From positions 38,402,780 through 38,466,779 of the forward strand of contig CM060464.1 in assembly GCA_030544235.1 (NCBI GenBank): a stretch of DNA of 64,000 nucleotides, read 5' to 3'. Position 1 is the first letter of the stretch. Every line of letters starts with the position of its first letter. The DNA comes from Lepturacanthus savala. Its lineage: Eukaryota > Chordata > Actinopteri > Scombriformes > Trichiuridae. Shown piece by piece: positions 1 through 10,841 of this stretch. Made by a program: the position numbers and the translations under genes. The notes under the pieces were generated by a model, which worked only from the letters and a program-made list of their open reading frames with translations, made no database searches and was not told where the DNA came from.

Positions 1-1289
1 GAACCTCATCCAAGTCTGTTTTATAGTGTGAGCTTAGACCTCTGAGAAACCTCATAATGGAGTTCAAAGGATCAGAGACAGGAAAAGAAAAGTTAAAAGA
101 TCCAAAAAGATGGAAAACATTCAGCAGACTGAGCAGTGTATTTATCTCTTCCCCTCCTTGCATCAGTCACACCATCATCAGTAACACATGGTCTCTGTCT
201 CACCGACTAAACAACACCTATTTATATGTGCTGGTGTATTTATGGGTGACCCAGGACTCTCTGGCCCTCCCTGGCATCCATGACAAGTGAATCCGACCTG
301 TCACTTAGCTCTTCACGCCACCACCAGCCAGCGTCTCTGAGGCTGAAAAATCTCATTCTTCTGTGACTGATGGAAGTTCAGGAGCTGTGTAATATATCTG
401 AGCAAACATTTCACTGGTCAAGCAGAACATGTTGCACTGATCCAGGGAAAAAGGGATTTCTGTTTGGTTGTAAATCCTTCCTCTTATTTTCCAGTAAATC
501 AATAACAACGTCTAGTACGTGACAGACTGAATCTGACCTGGAAGAAACCATGATGCAGCAACTGTCCTTACATGCAGAAATGAATGTCATTTTCCGGTCG
601 GGCTCCTTCAGGAGCAGCAGCTACGCACACAAAGTTTCATCCTCTCTTACAACTTCCATCACTGGTTGTAGCAGAAGGACATTACCTGCATTTACCTGTT
701 AGATTAAGTCATTGTGAAGGAAATTTTCAAATTAAGAATTTTGTCATCTTATCACTTGGACCCTAACTTCCTGAATAATGAGTGTGATGAGTAAATTTCT
801 TAATTTACACTTTTTTGTATTGAGTGAGAAGCACCTGCCCACTAACAGCAGACATATTATAATGGAGGTGGACATTCATGTCCTCCTCCATTATAATGTC
901 TATCCTCCTTCTTTTAGCAATATTTTACTTGTTTTTCCACCTCATTTTGGCATCGTAGGACAGAAGTGTAGTTCCATGATAGACTTGTGAGTTGCGTTGT
1001 TGCAGGAAGTAGATGTGTTTGGAAACTGGAGGGAATATGTCCGTGGAGCCAAATCGCTGATAAACAGCTGGAGGCATTTTTTTCATGTGTAATTCATCTC
1101 TGCAGGAATTCATTTTTGTACCTTTTGGGAGTAAAGATCTCCTCTTAACCTTTGTTTTTCAACCTGTTAGCGGAGAATAAGAATGAGAGCGAGAATGAGA
1201 CACTGAGTTCCAGCAGCTGCTGGCGCAAGTATAGGGTCCATGTTGAAATTGATTTTACTATACAATCACAGCACCATTTTTATAATGTG
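1..1289. other. Intergenic DNA, no gene seen
   Basis: Open frames are short, without recognisable domains or convincing splice structure. The only clear structure is the hairpin listed at 851-900. Confidence 0.6.
851..900. repeat. Short inverted repeat (hairpin)
   Basis: Two arms of about 21 bp (851-875 and 879-900) are reverse complements with few mismatches and only a few bases between them. The core is TATAATGGAGG against CCTCCATTATA. It could be the relic of a small palindromic element or a regulatory hairpin; nothing nearby tells which. Confidence 0.6.
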
Positions 1290-2165
1290 TGTCAAAGCAG
1301 TGAGGTTGTCTTGTCTGGGTTTTTGTCTTGTGTACATTTCCTGTTTTATTTTGAAAGTCTACCTCTCCTCACGTTTCAGGTCACTTGTCCTTCCTCATGT
1401 GTCACCAGTCTGATCGTCTTCCCTGATTCTTGATTGGTTCCACCTGTTCCCCATTTCCCTCCATGTGTATTTATAGTCTGTGTCTCCTCTTGTCTTGTGC
1501 TGAAGTGTCTTCGTTGGTTCTCGTTGTTGCACCAAAGTCAGTCCTCGTCCCACAGCCTGTACGTTGCCTTCAGGAATTTCTCTTGTAAGTTTATTTGTAT
1601 AGCACATTTCAACAAAGAGGTAATTCAAAGTGCTTTACATAAAACATTAAAAACATCAAGATACAATTTAAAACAGTTGATTAAAATACAAATTAAGTAT
1701 TAAAATGTATCATTTTGAAATTAAAACAAAAAAAAATCAAGAACAAGTTACAGTACAGTGTAGAGTAATTAACAGTGATATTAGCAGTAGGCAGCATTGA
1801 ACAGAAAAGTCTTCAACTGTGATTTAAAAGCAGTGAGAGTTGTAGCAGACCTGCAGGTCTCTGGGAGTTTGTTCCAGATCTGTGGGGCATAGAAGTAAGT
1901 TTCATAGTTTTTCAGATTTAGCTATGTTGAGTGTCTAGTAGCCTTATTCATCCTGCGGGATTGTTTTTGGTTCTTATTTTTTGGTAGTGTTTTCATCCTT
2001 CAGGATTATCTTGTTTCTAGTTAGGATAAGATATTTAGACCATTTATTCTTAGGCAGCCAGTGTTTTTTCTCCTCAGCAAGTGAGTTTTCTTTTGTTAAA
2101 TCGTGTTTAGTTATTAATTCCCACTTTGGTGAAGCTTTGTCTTTCTAGTTTAGTTTTGATAGCTA
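1290..2165 (+). mobile_element. Degraded LTR (copy 1), interrupted by a LINE tail
   Basis: This stretch is collinear with the fuller LTR at 60207-60872. Shared blocks include the GCAGTGAGGTTGTCTTGTCT start, the TATA-like TATTTATAGTCTGTGTCTCC segment near 1465-1490 and the later CTTCAGGATT and GTGAGTTTT blocks. It begins with TGTC, as LTRs do, but the 3' end with the polyadenylation region is missing, so it is truncated. A LINE fragment (1593-1902) splits it. No internal retroviral-type genes lie beside it. The family is not identified. Confidence 0.6.
1593..1902 (-). mobile_element. 5'-truncated LINE 3' end inserted in the LTR
   Basis: On the minus strand this reads as the C-terminal end of a CR1/L2-group ORF2 (WNKLPE, then a TAFKSQLKTFLF motif near 1800-1885) followed by a 3' UTR ending in the common fish LINE tail GTGCTATACAAATAAA. 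The 8-bp word GTAAGTTT occurs on both sides (1585-1592 and 1895-1902) and is a good target-site duplication. The uninterrupted LTR at 60207 has GTGAGTTT at the matching place. Confidence 0.7.
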
Positions 2166-3698
2166 CAGGTTACACTTGCACGGTTTTGCAGTGATGTTTG
2201 CAGGAAGATGACATTTAAACCAATAATATATAACAATGAAAGGTTGCAACTGATTTAAAAAAATAAAATGTTGAGTTTAGGTCAGAGCTTAGCAAACAAG
2301 CTGAAAAATTATTCCACAATCATGAATACTAATTTGGATATAATTTGGATCTTCATGAGATCAGCCTGATCTTCTTCCTCTCACTGTTCTCTGTAAAGTG
2401 TAGTTGAACCAGTTTAATTATTCTCTCCTACAAGAACAGATAATCTTCCTGTAAAACTGGTTTAAAGGTTCAGTGTGTGTATGATTTAGCAGCATCTAAG
2501 GGTGTTTCAATATTATATATAATGTGTATATACTCCACTCAAAATGAGAACTGTTTTGTTTTCACGAATTTAGATTATTTAGTGTGAGTCTCTCAACATT
2601 TTCTACAGTAGTGAGTAGACAGTAAGTTGTGACAAATAAGGACAAATTTGAAATGATTGGGGGCCTGTCAGTTTATTATTGAATACATTTAATAATTATG
2701 TTGTTCTAATTAAGTTTATTTGCATTAAAATCTCCTCTACCAGCATTTTGGTGTCTCATTTTTTATCCAATCCCTCCAAAACTCAAATCAGCATTTAATT
2801 AAATTACTTCTACCCTAAGCTACCATGCCGATATGGAACAAATAGCCCATTAATGTTTTTATATTAAGATGAAGGGACTCGTTTAAAGAAGCAAGGGCTT
2901 AATTTGATTCTTAGTAGCACAAAATGAAGGTTTCCATGTTGCATAGGAAGCATTTTAACAACTAAATTTCAAGGCAAATTGAAATAGCCTTGTCCCTAAT
3001 ATGGCAAATTAAAGACAATATAAATCATTAAAGGACCTTGAAGGTATATTAAAGGGCTTGTGTATGGATTATAAAATGTTTTTGGCATTCTAAAGGTGGC
3101 GGCTGTGGTTCAGGAGGTAGAGTGATTAAATAATCAATTAATTCCTGAATGAACCAATCATTTGATTCCTGTTGAAGTGTCCTTGGGGAGGTACTGAACA
3201 CAGAGCTGTTGCCTATTTCACTACCAAAAGACTCCGCAGCACTGGATGCAGCTCTGCTCTGGAACAGCAACTGAACAGTAAATAGATAAAAACCTGCTGA
3301 CACAAGCTGAGCTCAGACCCCTGAAACCTTTAAGTTGCTGCTGAAGGCCCAACACAACACTTCTTATTGGCTCACAAATACATAGTTCAAATTAATTAAC
3401 TTAAACAGCTGGGCACTGCAGTTTTTAACAAATGTTATTCAAACAGTATAGTCCAGTGCAGCAGTATGGCTCATTCATGTGTTAATAGTTTTTTGGAGGT
3501 CTACAGCATGGTGGAATGAGATATATCAGGCTATGGATACACACACACAATTGTTAGTTTTATTCTTTTCATTTGATTTGTTGATAACATATATTCACAT
3601 AACATATAACATATCACATATTTCATAATTTCATAAATATATAATTTCATAATATGAAAAGCAAACTCACCAGACGAACCATTTCAGCTACATAATAA

Positions 3699-3700
<2 letters not shown>
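2166..3700. other. Intergenic DNA, AT-rich, no gene seen
   Basis: No convincing coding exon, RNA gene or repeat was recognised. Open frames are short and featureless. Confidence 0.5.
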
Positions 3701-3706
<6 letters not shown>

Positions 3707-3786
<80 letters not shown>

Positions 3787-3818
3787 ATATATATATAATG
3801 TGTGTGTGTGTGTATATA
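3707..3818. repeat. (TA)n / (TG)n microsatellite
   Basis: About 60 bp of pure TA is followed by alternating TG and TA runs. A Tc1 element starts immediately after at 3819. Tc1 elements insert at TA, so the microsatellite is the natural target. Confidence 0.95.
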
Positions 3819-5032
3819 CACTCAGCGGCCACTTTATTAGATACATCATGCTAGTAACGGGTTGGACCCCTTTTACCTTCAGAACTGCCTCAATTCTTCG
3901 TGGCATAGATTCAACAAGGTGCTGGAAGCATTCCTCAGAGAGTTTGGTCCATATTGACATGATGGCATCACACAGTTGGTGCAGATTTGTCGGCTGCACA
4001 TCCATGATGCGAATCTCCCTTTCCACCACATCCCAAAGATGCTCTATTGGATTGAGATCTGGTGACTGTGGAGGCCATTTGAGTACAGTGAACTCATTGT
4101 CATGTTCAAGAAACCAGTCTGAGATGATTCCAGCTTTATGACATGTAGCATTATTCTGCTGAAAGTAGCATCAGAAGTTGGGTACATTGTGGTCATAAAG
4201 GGATGGACATGGTCAGCAACAATACTCAGGTAGGCTGTGGCATTGCAACGATGCTCAATTGGTACCAAGGGGCCCAAAGAGTGCCAAGAAAATATTCCCC
4301 ACACCATTACACCACCACCACCAGCCTGAACCGTTGATACAAGGCAGGAGGGATCCATGCTTTCATGTTGTTGACGCCAAATTCTGACCCTACCATCAGA
4401 ATGTCGCAGCAGAAATCGAGACTCATCAGACCAGGCAACGTTTTTCCAATCTTCTATTGTCCAATTTCGATGAGCTTGTACAAATTGTATCCTCAGTTTC
4501 CTGTTCTTAGCTGAAAGGAGTGGCACCCGGCGTGGTCTTCTGCTGCTGTAGCCCATCTGTCTCAAAGTTGGACGTACTGTGCGTTCAGAGATGCTCTTCT
4601 GCCTACCTTGGTTGTAACGGGTGGTTATTTGAGTCACTGTTGCCTTTCTATCAGCTCCAACCAGTCTGGCCGTTCTCCTCTGGCATCAACAAGGCATTTC
4701 TGCCCACAGAACTGCCGCTCACTGGATATTTTTTCTTTTTCGGACCATTCTCTGTAAACCCTAGAGATGGTTGTGCGTGAAAATCCCAGTAGATCAGCAG
4801 TTTCTGAAATACTCAGACCAGCCCTTCTGGCACCAACAACCATGCCACGTTCAAAGTCACTCAAATCACCTTTCTTCCCCAAACTGATGCTCGGTTTGAA
4901 CTGCAGGAGATTGTCTTGACCATGTCTACATGCCTAAATGCACTGAGTTGCTGCCATTTGATTGGCTGATTAGAAATTAAGTGTTAACGAGCAGTTGGAC
5001 AGGTGTACCTAATAAAGTGGCTGGTGAGTGTG
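3819..5032 (-). mobile_element. Tc1-like DNA transposon, inactive
   Basis: The ends are inverted repeats of about 28 bp (CACTC...GGCCACTTTATTAG at 3819 against CTAATAAAGTGGCTGGTGAGTG near 5010-5030), each abutting TA as expected for Tc1/mariner. The 1.2-kb body carries a broken transposase on the minus strand. A further isolated copy of the terminal repeat lies at 5099-5126, beyond the TA tract. The element is nested in dinucleotide repeats on both sides. Confidence 0.9.
3850..4882 (-). pseudogene. Tc1 transposase pseudogene
   Basis: A DD34E Tc1 transposase is spread over three frames. From 4882 to 4634 is the N-terminal helix-turn-helix region (ISETADLLGFSRTTISRVYREW). From 4637 to about 4190 is the second DNA-binding part and the first catalytic block (WSDESRF, then GGGGVMVWG). 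From about 4190 to 3850 is the rest, including SPDLNPIEHLW and the C-terminus VVEREIRIMDVQPTNL. Two frameshifts separate them, near 4635 and near 4180. The second catalytic Asp is also lost: the QQDNA-type motif reads QQNNATCH near 4165. No protein activity is possible from this copy. Confidence 0.9.
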
Positions 5033-5103
<71 letters not shown>

Positions 5104-5126
5104 TCACCAGCCACTTTATTAGGTAC
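5005..5126. repeat. Perfect 30-bp inverted repeat around a (TA)n tract
   Basis: Arms 5005-5034 and 5097-5126 are exact reverse complements (GTACCTAATAAAGTGG... against ...CCACTTTATTAGGTAC). The 62 bases between are almost pure TA, itself self-complementary. The left arm is the right end of the Tc1 element. The right arm is a solo terminal repeat of the same family, whose element body is missing. Confidence 0.9.
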
Positions 5127-6720
5127 GTGTGTGTGTGTGTGTGTGTATTCTATTGATTCTGGTACCCCCATAATGCATTTCTTTACACCTACCCCATGAA
5201 TAGTTTTTTGTTCTGTGCCTGTAAATGTGCTAGATATGAGAATCCATTTCCTCTGCTGTAGTTAATCATTTTCACTCCCCTACAAAAGCCAACCCAGTGT
5301 ATTGTACATAGACCTTTGGAATGTTTTCCTTGACTCTCGTCATTTCAGAGCTGAAGAGGGCCAGAACAAATATTCAAAAAGCTTTCTCTAATGCCTTTTA
5401 AAGCTCTGAGAAGGGGCAGATGTTTCAGTTTATTAGTGTGAGGTGTGAACTTTTCTTTCCTACTCAATTTGAAATAATCTGTTGTGCTGCTAGGAGACCT
5501 TCTGGTTTTTCTAAAGAGATTAAGCAGAAGTGGAAGTGACGGCGAGATGGTCTGAATTAAGTGAACTCTGGCTGAGGCCGATCAATGAAAAGCTACTGAG
5601 GAAGTTAAATGTTCACCAGGTATAGACCAGAGGTTCTCAGCCTTCAGGCTTGTCTGGGGCTTTTATTTATGACTTCATATAAGGATGTTGATTGAGGTCA
5701 GTGAATGTTATCTCTGCTGATGTTTTAAGGCAGTGACTCAAGACTAAAATACACTGGACAGCGCTCTGAATTTTACTTTGTTAACCTATGTCCTGGAGCT
5801 TGTTTAGGAATCACCAGTGCAGCAAATTCATCAAGGTGAACAGAGGAGATTGCACCGATCGACAGGAGATCGACAGGAAGTCAAACTCTAGAAACAGCAT
5901 CAAGCATCTCTTAATTTTTTTAAACGAAACAAATTTCAAAATAAAAAGCAATGTCTATAGTGAAAGAGCAAGTGAGTGACACAAGCAAACAAACAATTTG
6001 TAGCTACGGATATTGATAGAAACTGATGCTGAGTATATCTGCGCTAATTTTGTTTTATTTTTATTATGTTGAAAATATATTCAGTGCAAAAAGCAAAAAG
6101 CTAATTGCAGCCATGAAAAGCTATTTGATTAGTTAGCTTGTGAACAGATAGAACCTTATGTGCATTGTTGCATTCGCTGTTGTGGCTCTTTTTATTTGTT
6201 TTTGTCTGATTGGAGCAATCTGGTTTCAATCTGAAAGTTATTGATGTAATTTCATTCATCCTATTATTTGAAAAAGCATAACAGACAATCACAAGATGTT
6301 ATTTAAAAAAAGAAAATTCAACCTAAAGTCTTTGAGAACAACCATTTACAGGGGATGTTCACCTATGTGGGGAAAAAATGCAAATCCCCCAGGTGATGTA
6401 ATTACCTTTCCATCCCATACACTTGAGGTTATTATGAAGTTGTATTAAGATGCATTACATATTACATTAAGTGGTGTTCTGTGTAGATGTTGGTAAAACT
6501 TGATGCACATCTTATGCCAATGTAAAAACAAATAGGAATGTTGACGCCATTTGTTGACCTTGTGTCATTAAGGCAGCGCTGAAATTGGTCAATCATTTGG
6601 ATGGAAATCATTTTAATAGAGCCTATGATCATCTTATTATAGCAAAATGTGGTTGAAACCTCCATGTGTTGGCCCATCTACATTTGAATCTCAGATCCTC
6701 CAATCTATCTGCTGAGTCTT
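5127..6720. other. Intergenic DNA, no gene seen
   Basis: After a short (GT)n run the sequence is unremarkable AT-rich DNA without recognised exons or repeats. Confidence 0.5.
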
Positions 6721-6724
6721 ATTT

Positions 6725-7085
6725 TTAAAAGTTGCCCCAACTTGTCATGTCATTCGGTCGTTGACATGCAGCGTATTAATATCCGCACAGCATTTTCCGG
6801 AGGACGATAACAAAGCTCACCTCTCAATCAGGGGACACTAATGACAGCGACCAGGTGTGATCAGATGATTGATAGGTGGCATTTAGCAGTGATGGAGCCC
6901 AATAGACTTGGGCTTCTCAGCGAAGGCCTGCGGGGAGGAGAACGAGCCACAACCTTTCAATAATCGAAAGCCTCTCGCTTGGTGAAAGGCTGATCCTTTT
7001 GTTCTAATTAACCTGTGAAATGAGTTCAGTGGCTCCCTCTCTACCCACGGCATAACCGCTCTAATAGTATGTGATTGGTGGAGTG
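6725..7085. promoter_or_regulatory. Candidate conserved non-coding element
   Basis: This block has more balanced composition than its surroundings, lacks repeat character and is not open. It is rich in short transcription-factor-like words: a SOX-like CTTTTGTTC directly followed by TAATTA (6995-7011), TGATTGAT (6865-6872), and several TAAT cores. The texture resembles developmental enhancers of vertebrates, but this is judged by eye only; no alignment was possible. Confidence 0.25.
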
Positions 7086-8100
7086 AGGAGAAGAATGCCA
7101 AGAGGTGGAAGGTTTGCTGGGGGGTTTTCAACAGATGCTCTCTTTCTCTGATAGCATAGCATCAAAACATCAGAATGATTGTAGTATTAACTCTGAAACA
7201 AGACTTTCTTACACACTGATGTGTTGAGTCAGTTTAATATTTTAGACTCTCTGCAGATACCTTCATCATTTAGCAACAACCCACAATTAAACAGAGGCTC
7301 TTATTACTTTAATGATTTTTCCATGAACTTCATAAAACATGAAATCATCATTTTGTTGTTGTATAGTTTGTTGTTTAGTGTTATTTATTTATGTAGTAAG
7401 TATGTGAAGTATGTGAAGACCCATGCACAATAAAAGTTTGTCACCTATCTTCTAGTAGCATTAAATCAACTTGTAAACTGGAACATTTGATCATGTCTAG
7501 GAAAGCCTACTCTAGGCAGCTATAAAGCTATGAAATAACTTTCCCTATAGCTTGATATAATAATGGTATGATTTGTAAGCCCTAGAGGCATTTCTGAAAC
7601 AGTAATTCTCTGTTATTGTTCATAAAGAGGTTGGAGCGATGGAACATCATGGACGACCATGGACAGACAGCAAGTCCAAAACCTCCTCAGAGTCAGCTGG
7701 GCCAATAGAACATGACAGGTTTACACACTCGCATCACACACTTCCTGCTGTTTGATTTAAAAAAACATAATGATGCTGACTGATCAATGCTACAAACCTA
7801 ATACATTTCTGTAGGTTCATCACTACGGCCGACACATCAACACACTGAAAGATAAATATCAGTTATAGCCTTTAAATGTTACTCACCCAATGCATTGTGT
7901 GTATCTTTGAGGTCTACATAATGTGTATTTGCATTTCCTTCCTGACACAACATTTGCAAAACCATTATTTTAGTATTATAAATCTTGCATATTTATATCC
8001 ATATGTACTTGCCTGCAGTCTTTGCTGCATGCTGCTGCATTTCCTGGCACATGCAACCACCTATAGAGCAATGGGAGAGTGAAACCATTGGTATGTCTGT
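7086..8100. other. Intergenic DNA, no gene seen
   Basis: No exon, RNA gene or known repeat recognised. Confidence 0.5.
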
Positions 8101-8635
8101 CAGGTGCGAACATGAGACAAAAAAATAAAGTAGAGGTCAGGCACTCCACGGAGTAGCTGCAGAACCTCCCTTTATGTTATGGTGTGTGACAGGGACCCAT
8201 CATGCTGAGGAGGCAGGAGACTCAAAAAAAAGGTTCTGAAGAACACTTTTTTATAAAAAGATCCACTAGGCAAAAACAGTCTGTCAGAAAGTTGAAAAAA
8301 GGACGCTGGCAATGCACAAAGAAAAACGGGGCAAAAACTCAGTAGGCTGGAAAAACCAGGAAGCAAAAAACAAAACAAAAAGTGCTGGAAGTCCAGAGTA
8401 ACAGGCCAAAAACAAAATTGCTAGAAACTCCAGGGGGCAGGAAGCAAGCAGGAACAAAAAAGGCTGGGAACCAGGAACAACAAGCAGAGGCTTGTAGATG
8501 GCAGGAAACACAAAGTTTTCTCATCTGAACAACTGATGTATACTCTGGCCCTGGGCCAGAGAGTCCAAGGCAGCTTTAAATACTGAGCTGCCCTCTCCAG
8601 GTGAGTCTGATGTAGCCTGATGTGTTAGGTGAAGC
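8101..8635. repeat. Unclassified interspersed repeat candidate
   Basis: The stretch is A-rich on this strand with many near-repeated short words around GGAA, AACAAAA and GCTGGAA, ending in a more GC-balanced part (GCAGCTTTAAATACTGAGCTG). It resembles repeat tails seen beside fish retroelements. No diagnostic end, coding motif or target duplication is visible, so the class is open. Confidence 0.35.
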
Positions 8636-9462
8636 CTAACACAACACTTCTTCTATGGAAATCCAGTACTAGAACTGTAAGCACAGGGACACCCCAGGAG
8701 TGTGTGTTGAGCCCCCTGCTCTACACACTCTTCACTTATAACTGGGTCACCTCCCAGAACAACACCAGCATCATTAATTTTGCGGATGGCACCACAGTCA
8801 TCGGGCTGATCACTGGTGGGGTCGAGACAACATACCGGAGAGAGGTGGCAGATCTGGTGGCCTGGTGTCACAGCAGCATCTCCACCTCAACACAGACAAG
8901 ACCAAAGAGCTTGTCAACGACCTAAGGAGACGGAAGGAGTTGCATTCACCACTATTCATTCATGAAACAGAGGTGGAGAGGGTGAAAACCTTCAAATTCC
9001 TTGGCACTTCATCAGCAAGGATCTCACCTGGTCTCACAACACCCAACAGATTATTAAAAAGTCCCAACAGAGACTGTACTTTCTGAGGAGACTGAGGAAA
9101 TTTGGCATGCCAGTCAAGATTCTCAGTAACTTCTACAGATGTACGATTGAAAGTGTCCTCACCACCTCCATCACAGTCTGGTATGGCAACTGTACAGCAC
9201 AAGACAGCTCTCCAGCGTGTGATTAAGACTTCACAATGCATCTGTGGAACAGCCTTCCTCTCACTGCAGGACATTTACCACACCAGGGTTCTGTGGAGGG
9301 CACACAACCTCATCAGGGGTCAATACTCAATCACAACACAACCTGTTTACACTGCTACCATCAGGCAGATGCTACAGGAACCTGAGAGCCAGGACTACGA
9401 GGTTGGCTAACAGCTTCTACCCACAAGCCATCAGGATTCTGAACAATTCCCTAACACACTGA
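8636..9462 (+). pseudogene. Rex1-like reverse transcriptase fragment, broken
   Basis: Recognisable motifs run in order: a TGTPQECVLSPLLYTLF block (normally PQGCVLSP), the catalytic box reading FADG instead of FADD (8780-8790), a LNTDKTKELVNDLRRR block (8883 onward), FKFLG, a QRLYFLRRLRKFGMP-like block near 9066-9115, FYRCTIES, and a C-terminal FTLLPSGR...NSFYPQAIRILN (to 9450). These lie in at least three frames, so several indels have accumulated. Loss of the second catalytic Asp also rules out polymerase activity. Confidence 0.8.
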
Positions 9463-9707
9463 CCCCCCCCCCCTCCTCCTCACCTCAACTCAACACATAG
9501 TATTCATATTTTCATATTGTGAATCTTTATTTTATTCTTATATATTATTGCCTATTGTTGTATTTTATTGCCTTTTTATTGTTTTTTGTCTTATTGCCTT
9601 ATTACTGTCTTATTTTTATGCAAGTCCGCTCAGGGAAATGAACAGAGTAAGAATTTCATTTTTTAGTGTAACTAAGCATCTGACAATAAAACTCTTGAAT
9701 CTTGAAT
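8636..9707 (+). mobile_element. 5'-truncated Rex1-like LINE, inactive
   Basis: This is the 3' part of a CR1/jockey-group LINE that best fits Rex1/Babar. It starts within the reverse transcriptase and ends with a short 3' UTR and a tail repeating CTTGAAT (about 9690-9707) after an AATAAA-like ACAATAAAACT. The endonuclease and the first half of the reverse transcriptase are missing, as usual for 5'-truncated LINE copies. Confidence 0.75.
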
Positions 9708-10505
9708 GTGTCCACTCCACTTCTGAAACCCTTCCAGTGGATGTTGGAGCCACCACAAAGCTGCACGTTCAGTGGAGTTTCCAACAACTCCAGCAGTTTT
9801 AGGAAGGCTCAGCTCCAAACACTCTTTCCAGTCATGTGTGGAAGACTTTTCCAGACTTCATGTCAGGTGATTTTTGATTTATGATTATTAAATAATGATA
9901 AATGCAAGTAGCCAGATTGTTACTGTGTGTTGTGTTGTAACTGTGCAAGTATTACGCAGAGTCTTAAAGTTGCACAAGAAAACACACACTCACATGCAGA
10001 AGCAACAGCAGAGCAGCAGCTCTGTTAAAATATAACAAGCCTCCACTCATTCTTGATGGGTTTTGATATTGTGGAGTTTTCATGCAACGCCAAACCCCGG
10101 CTGAGCCTGCATCTATTTCTGCAGACAGAAAGCAGTGAAATTCTCACAGAAAAAGAGACAAAGAGTGAGGTGCAAAAACAAAACAAATTCTCTGACATGA
10201 TGCCTGAGGCGGAGAGGCTCTGCAGGCAGACCAATGCTCCTTCATCTTCCTGCCAAACTGAGGAGAGGATTTTCAAACGCCGTTAGAAACAGAGGGCATC
10301 CCCGCTAACCGGGTAGAGGGCCGGTGGCGATGCTGTCAGTCAGCGTAGCATCCCAGCAGCTCACTGCTAGAGCCTCATAATTATACCAGGCCACCTCACT
10401 GTGTGTGTTTGTGTGGTAAAGGAGACAACTTAACTGTATGAAGCAACAACTGACCAAGCTGCCTGTTTCTCCAAGTGTTAAACCTTAAATATCCTCTACA
10501 TCACC
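9708..10505. other. Intergenic DNA; 10260-10395 more GC-balanced
   Basis: No gene is seen. The sub-segment 10260-10395 (containing GCTAACCGGGTAGAGGGCCG) stands out by composition and lack of repeats. It could be a conserved non-coding element, but nothing proves it. Confidence 0.35.
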
Positions 10506-10841
10506 ATCATCATTCATTTTCTATACCTGATTATCCCTCATTAGGGTCACATGGTCTGCTGCAGCCAATCACAGGTGAGAGGCAGGATCCACCCAGACAG
10601 GTAGCAGCCTATCATGGAGCACACACACACACTTACACACACACACCCTCCCATGGTGATTTAGAGTCTCCAGTTAACCTCAGCATGTTTTTGGACTGTG
10701 GGATGAAGCTGGAGAACCTGGAGAAAACCCACCAGACACAGAGAACATGAAACTCCACACAGAAAGGTCCCAGACCCAGGACTGGGACCTGTGACCTTCT
10801 TGCTGTGAGGAAACAGCTCTAACCACTGCCCCACCATGTCG
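10506..10841 (-). mobile_element. tRNA-like SINE, old copy A
   Basis: This is collinear with the SINE copies at 22323, 25938 and 32284. On the minus strand a tRNA-like head is followed by CTTTCTGTGTGGAGTTTCATG, GGTTTTCTCCAGGTTCTCCAGC and a tail ending GGTATAGAAAATGAATG. It shares diverged positions with the 32284 copy (a GATGAAGCTGGAGAACCTGG block), so those two belong to an older or different subfamily than the other three. Clear target duplications were not found. Confidence 0.8.

Noticed and set aside
3688..3832. Tyr/Ile-repeat peptides on both strands
   Set aside because: They are translations of the TA microsatellite.
8172..8524. Overlapping Phe/Leu-rich minus-strand frames resembling membrane proteins
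   Set aside because: They come from the A-rich repeat at 8101-8635 read backwards; no start context or conserved motif.
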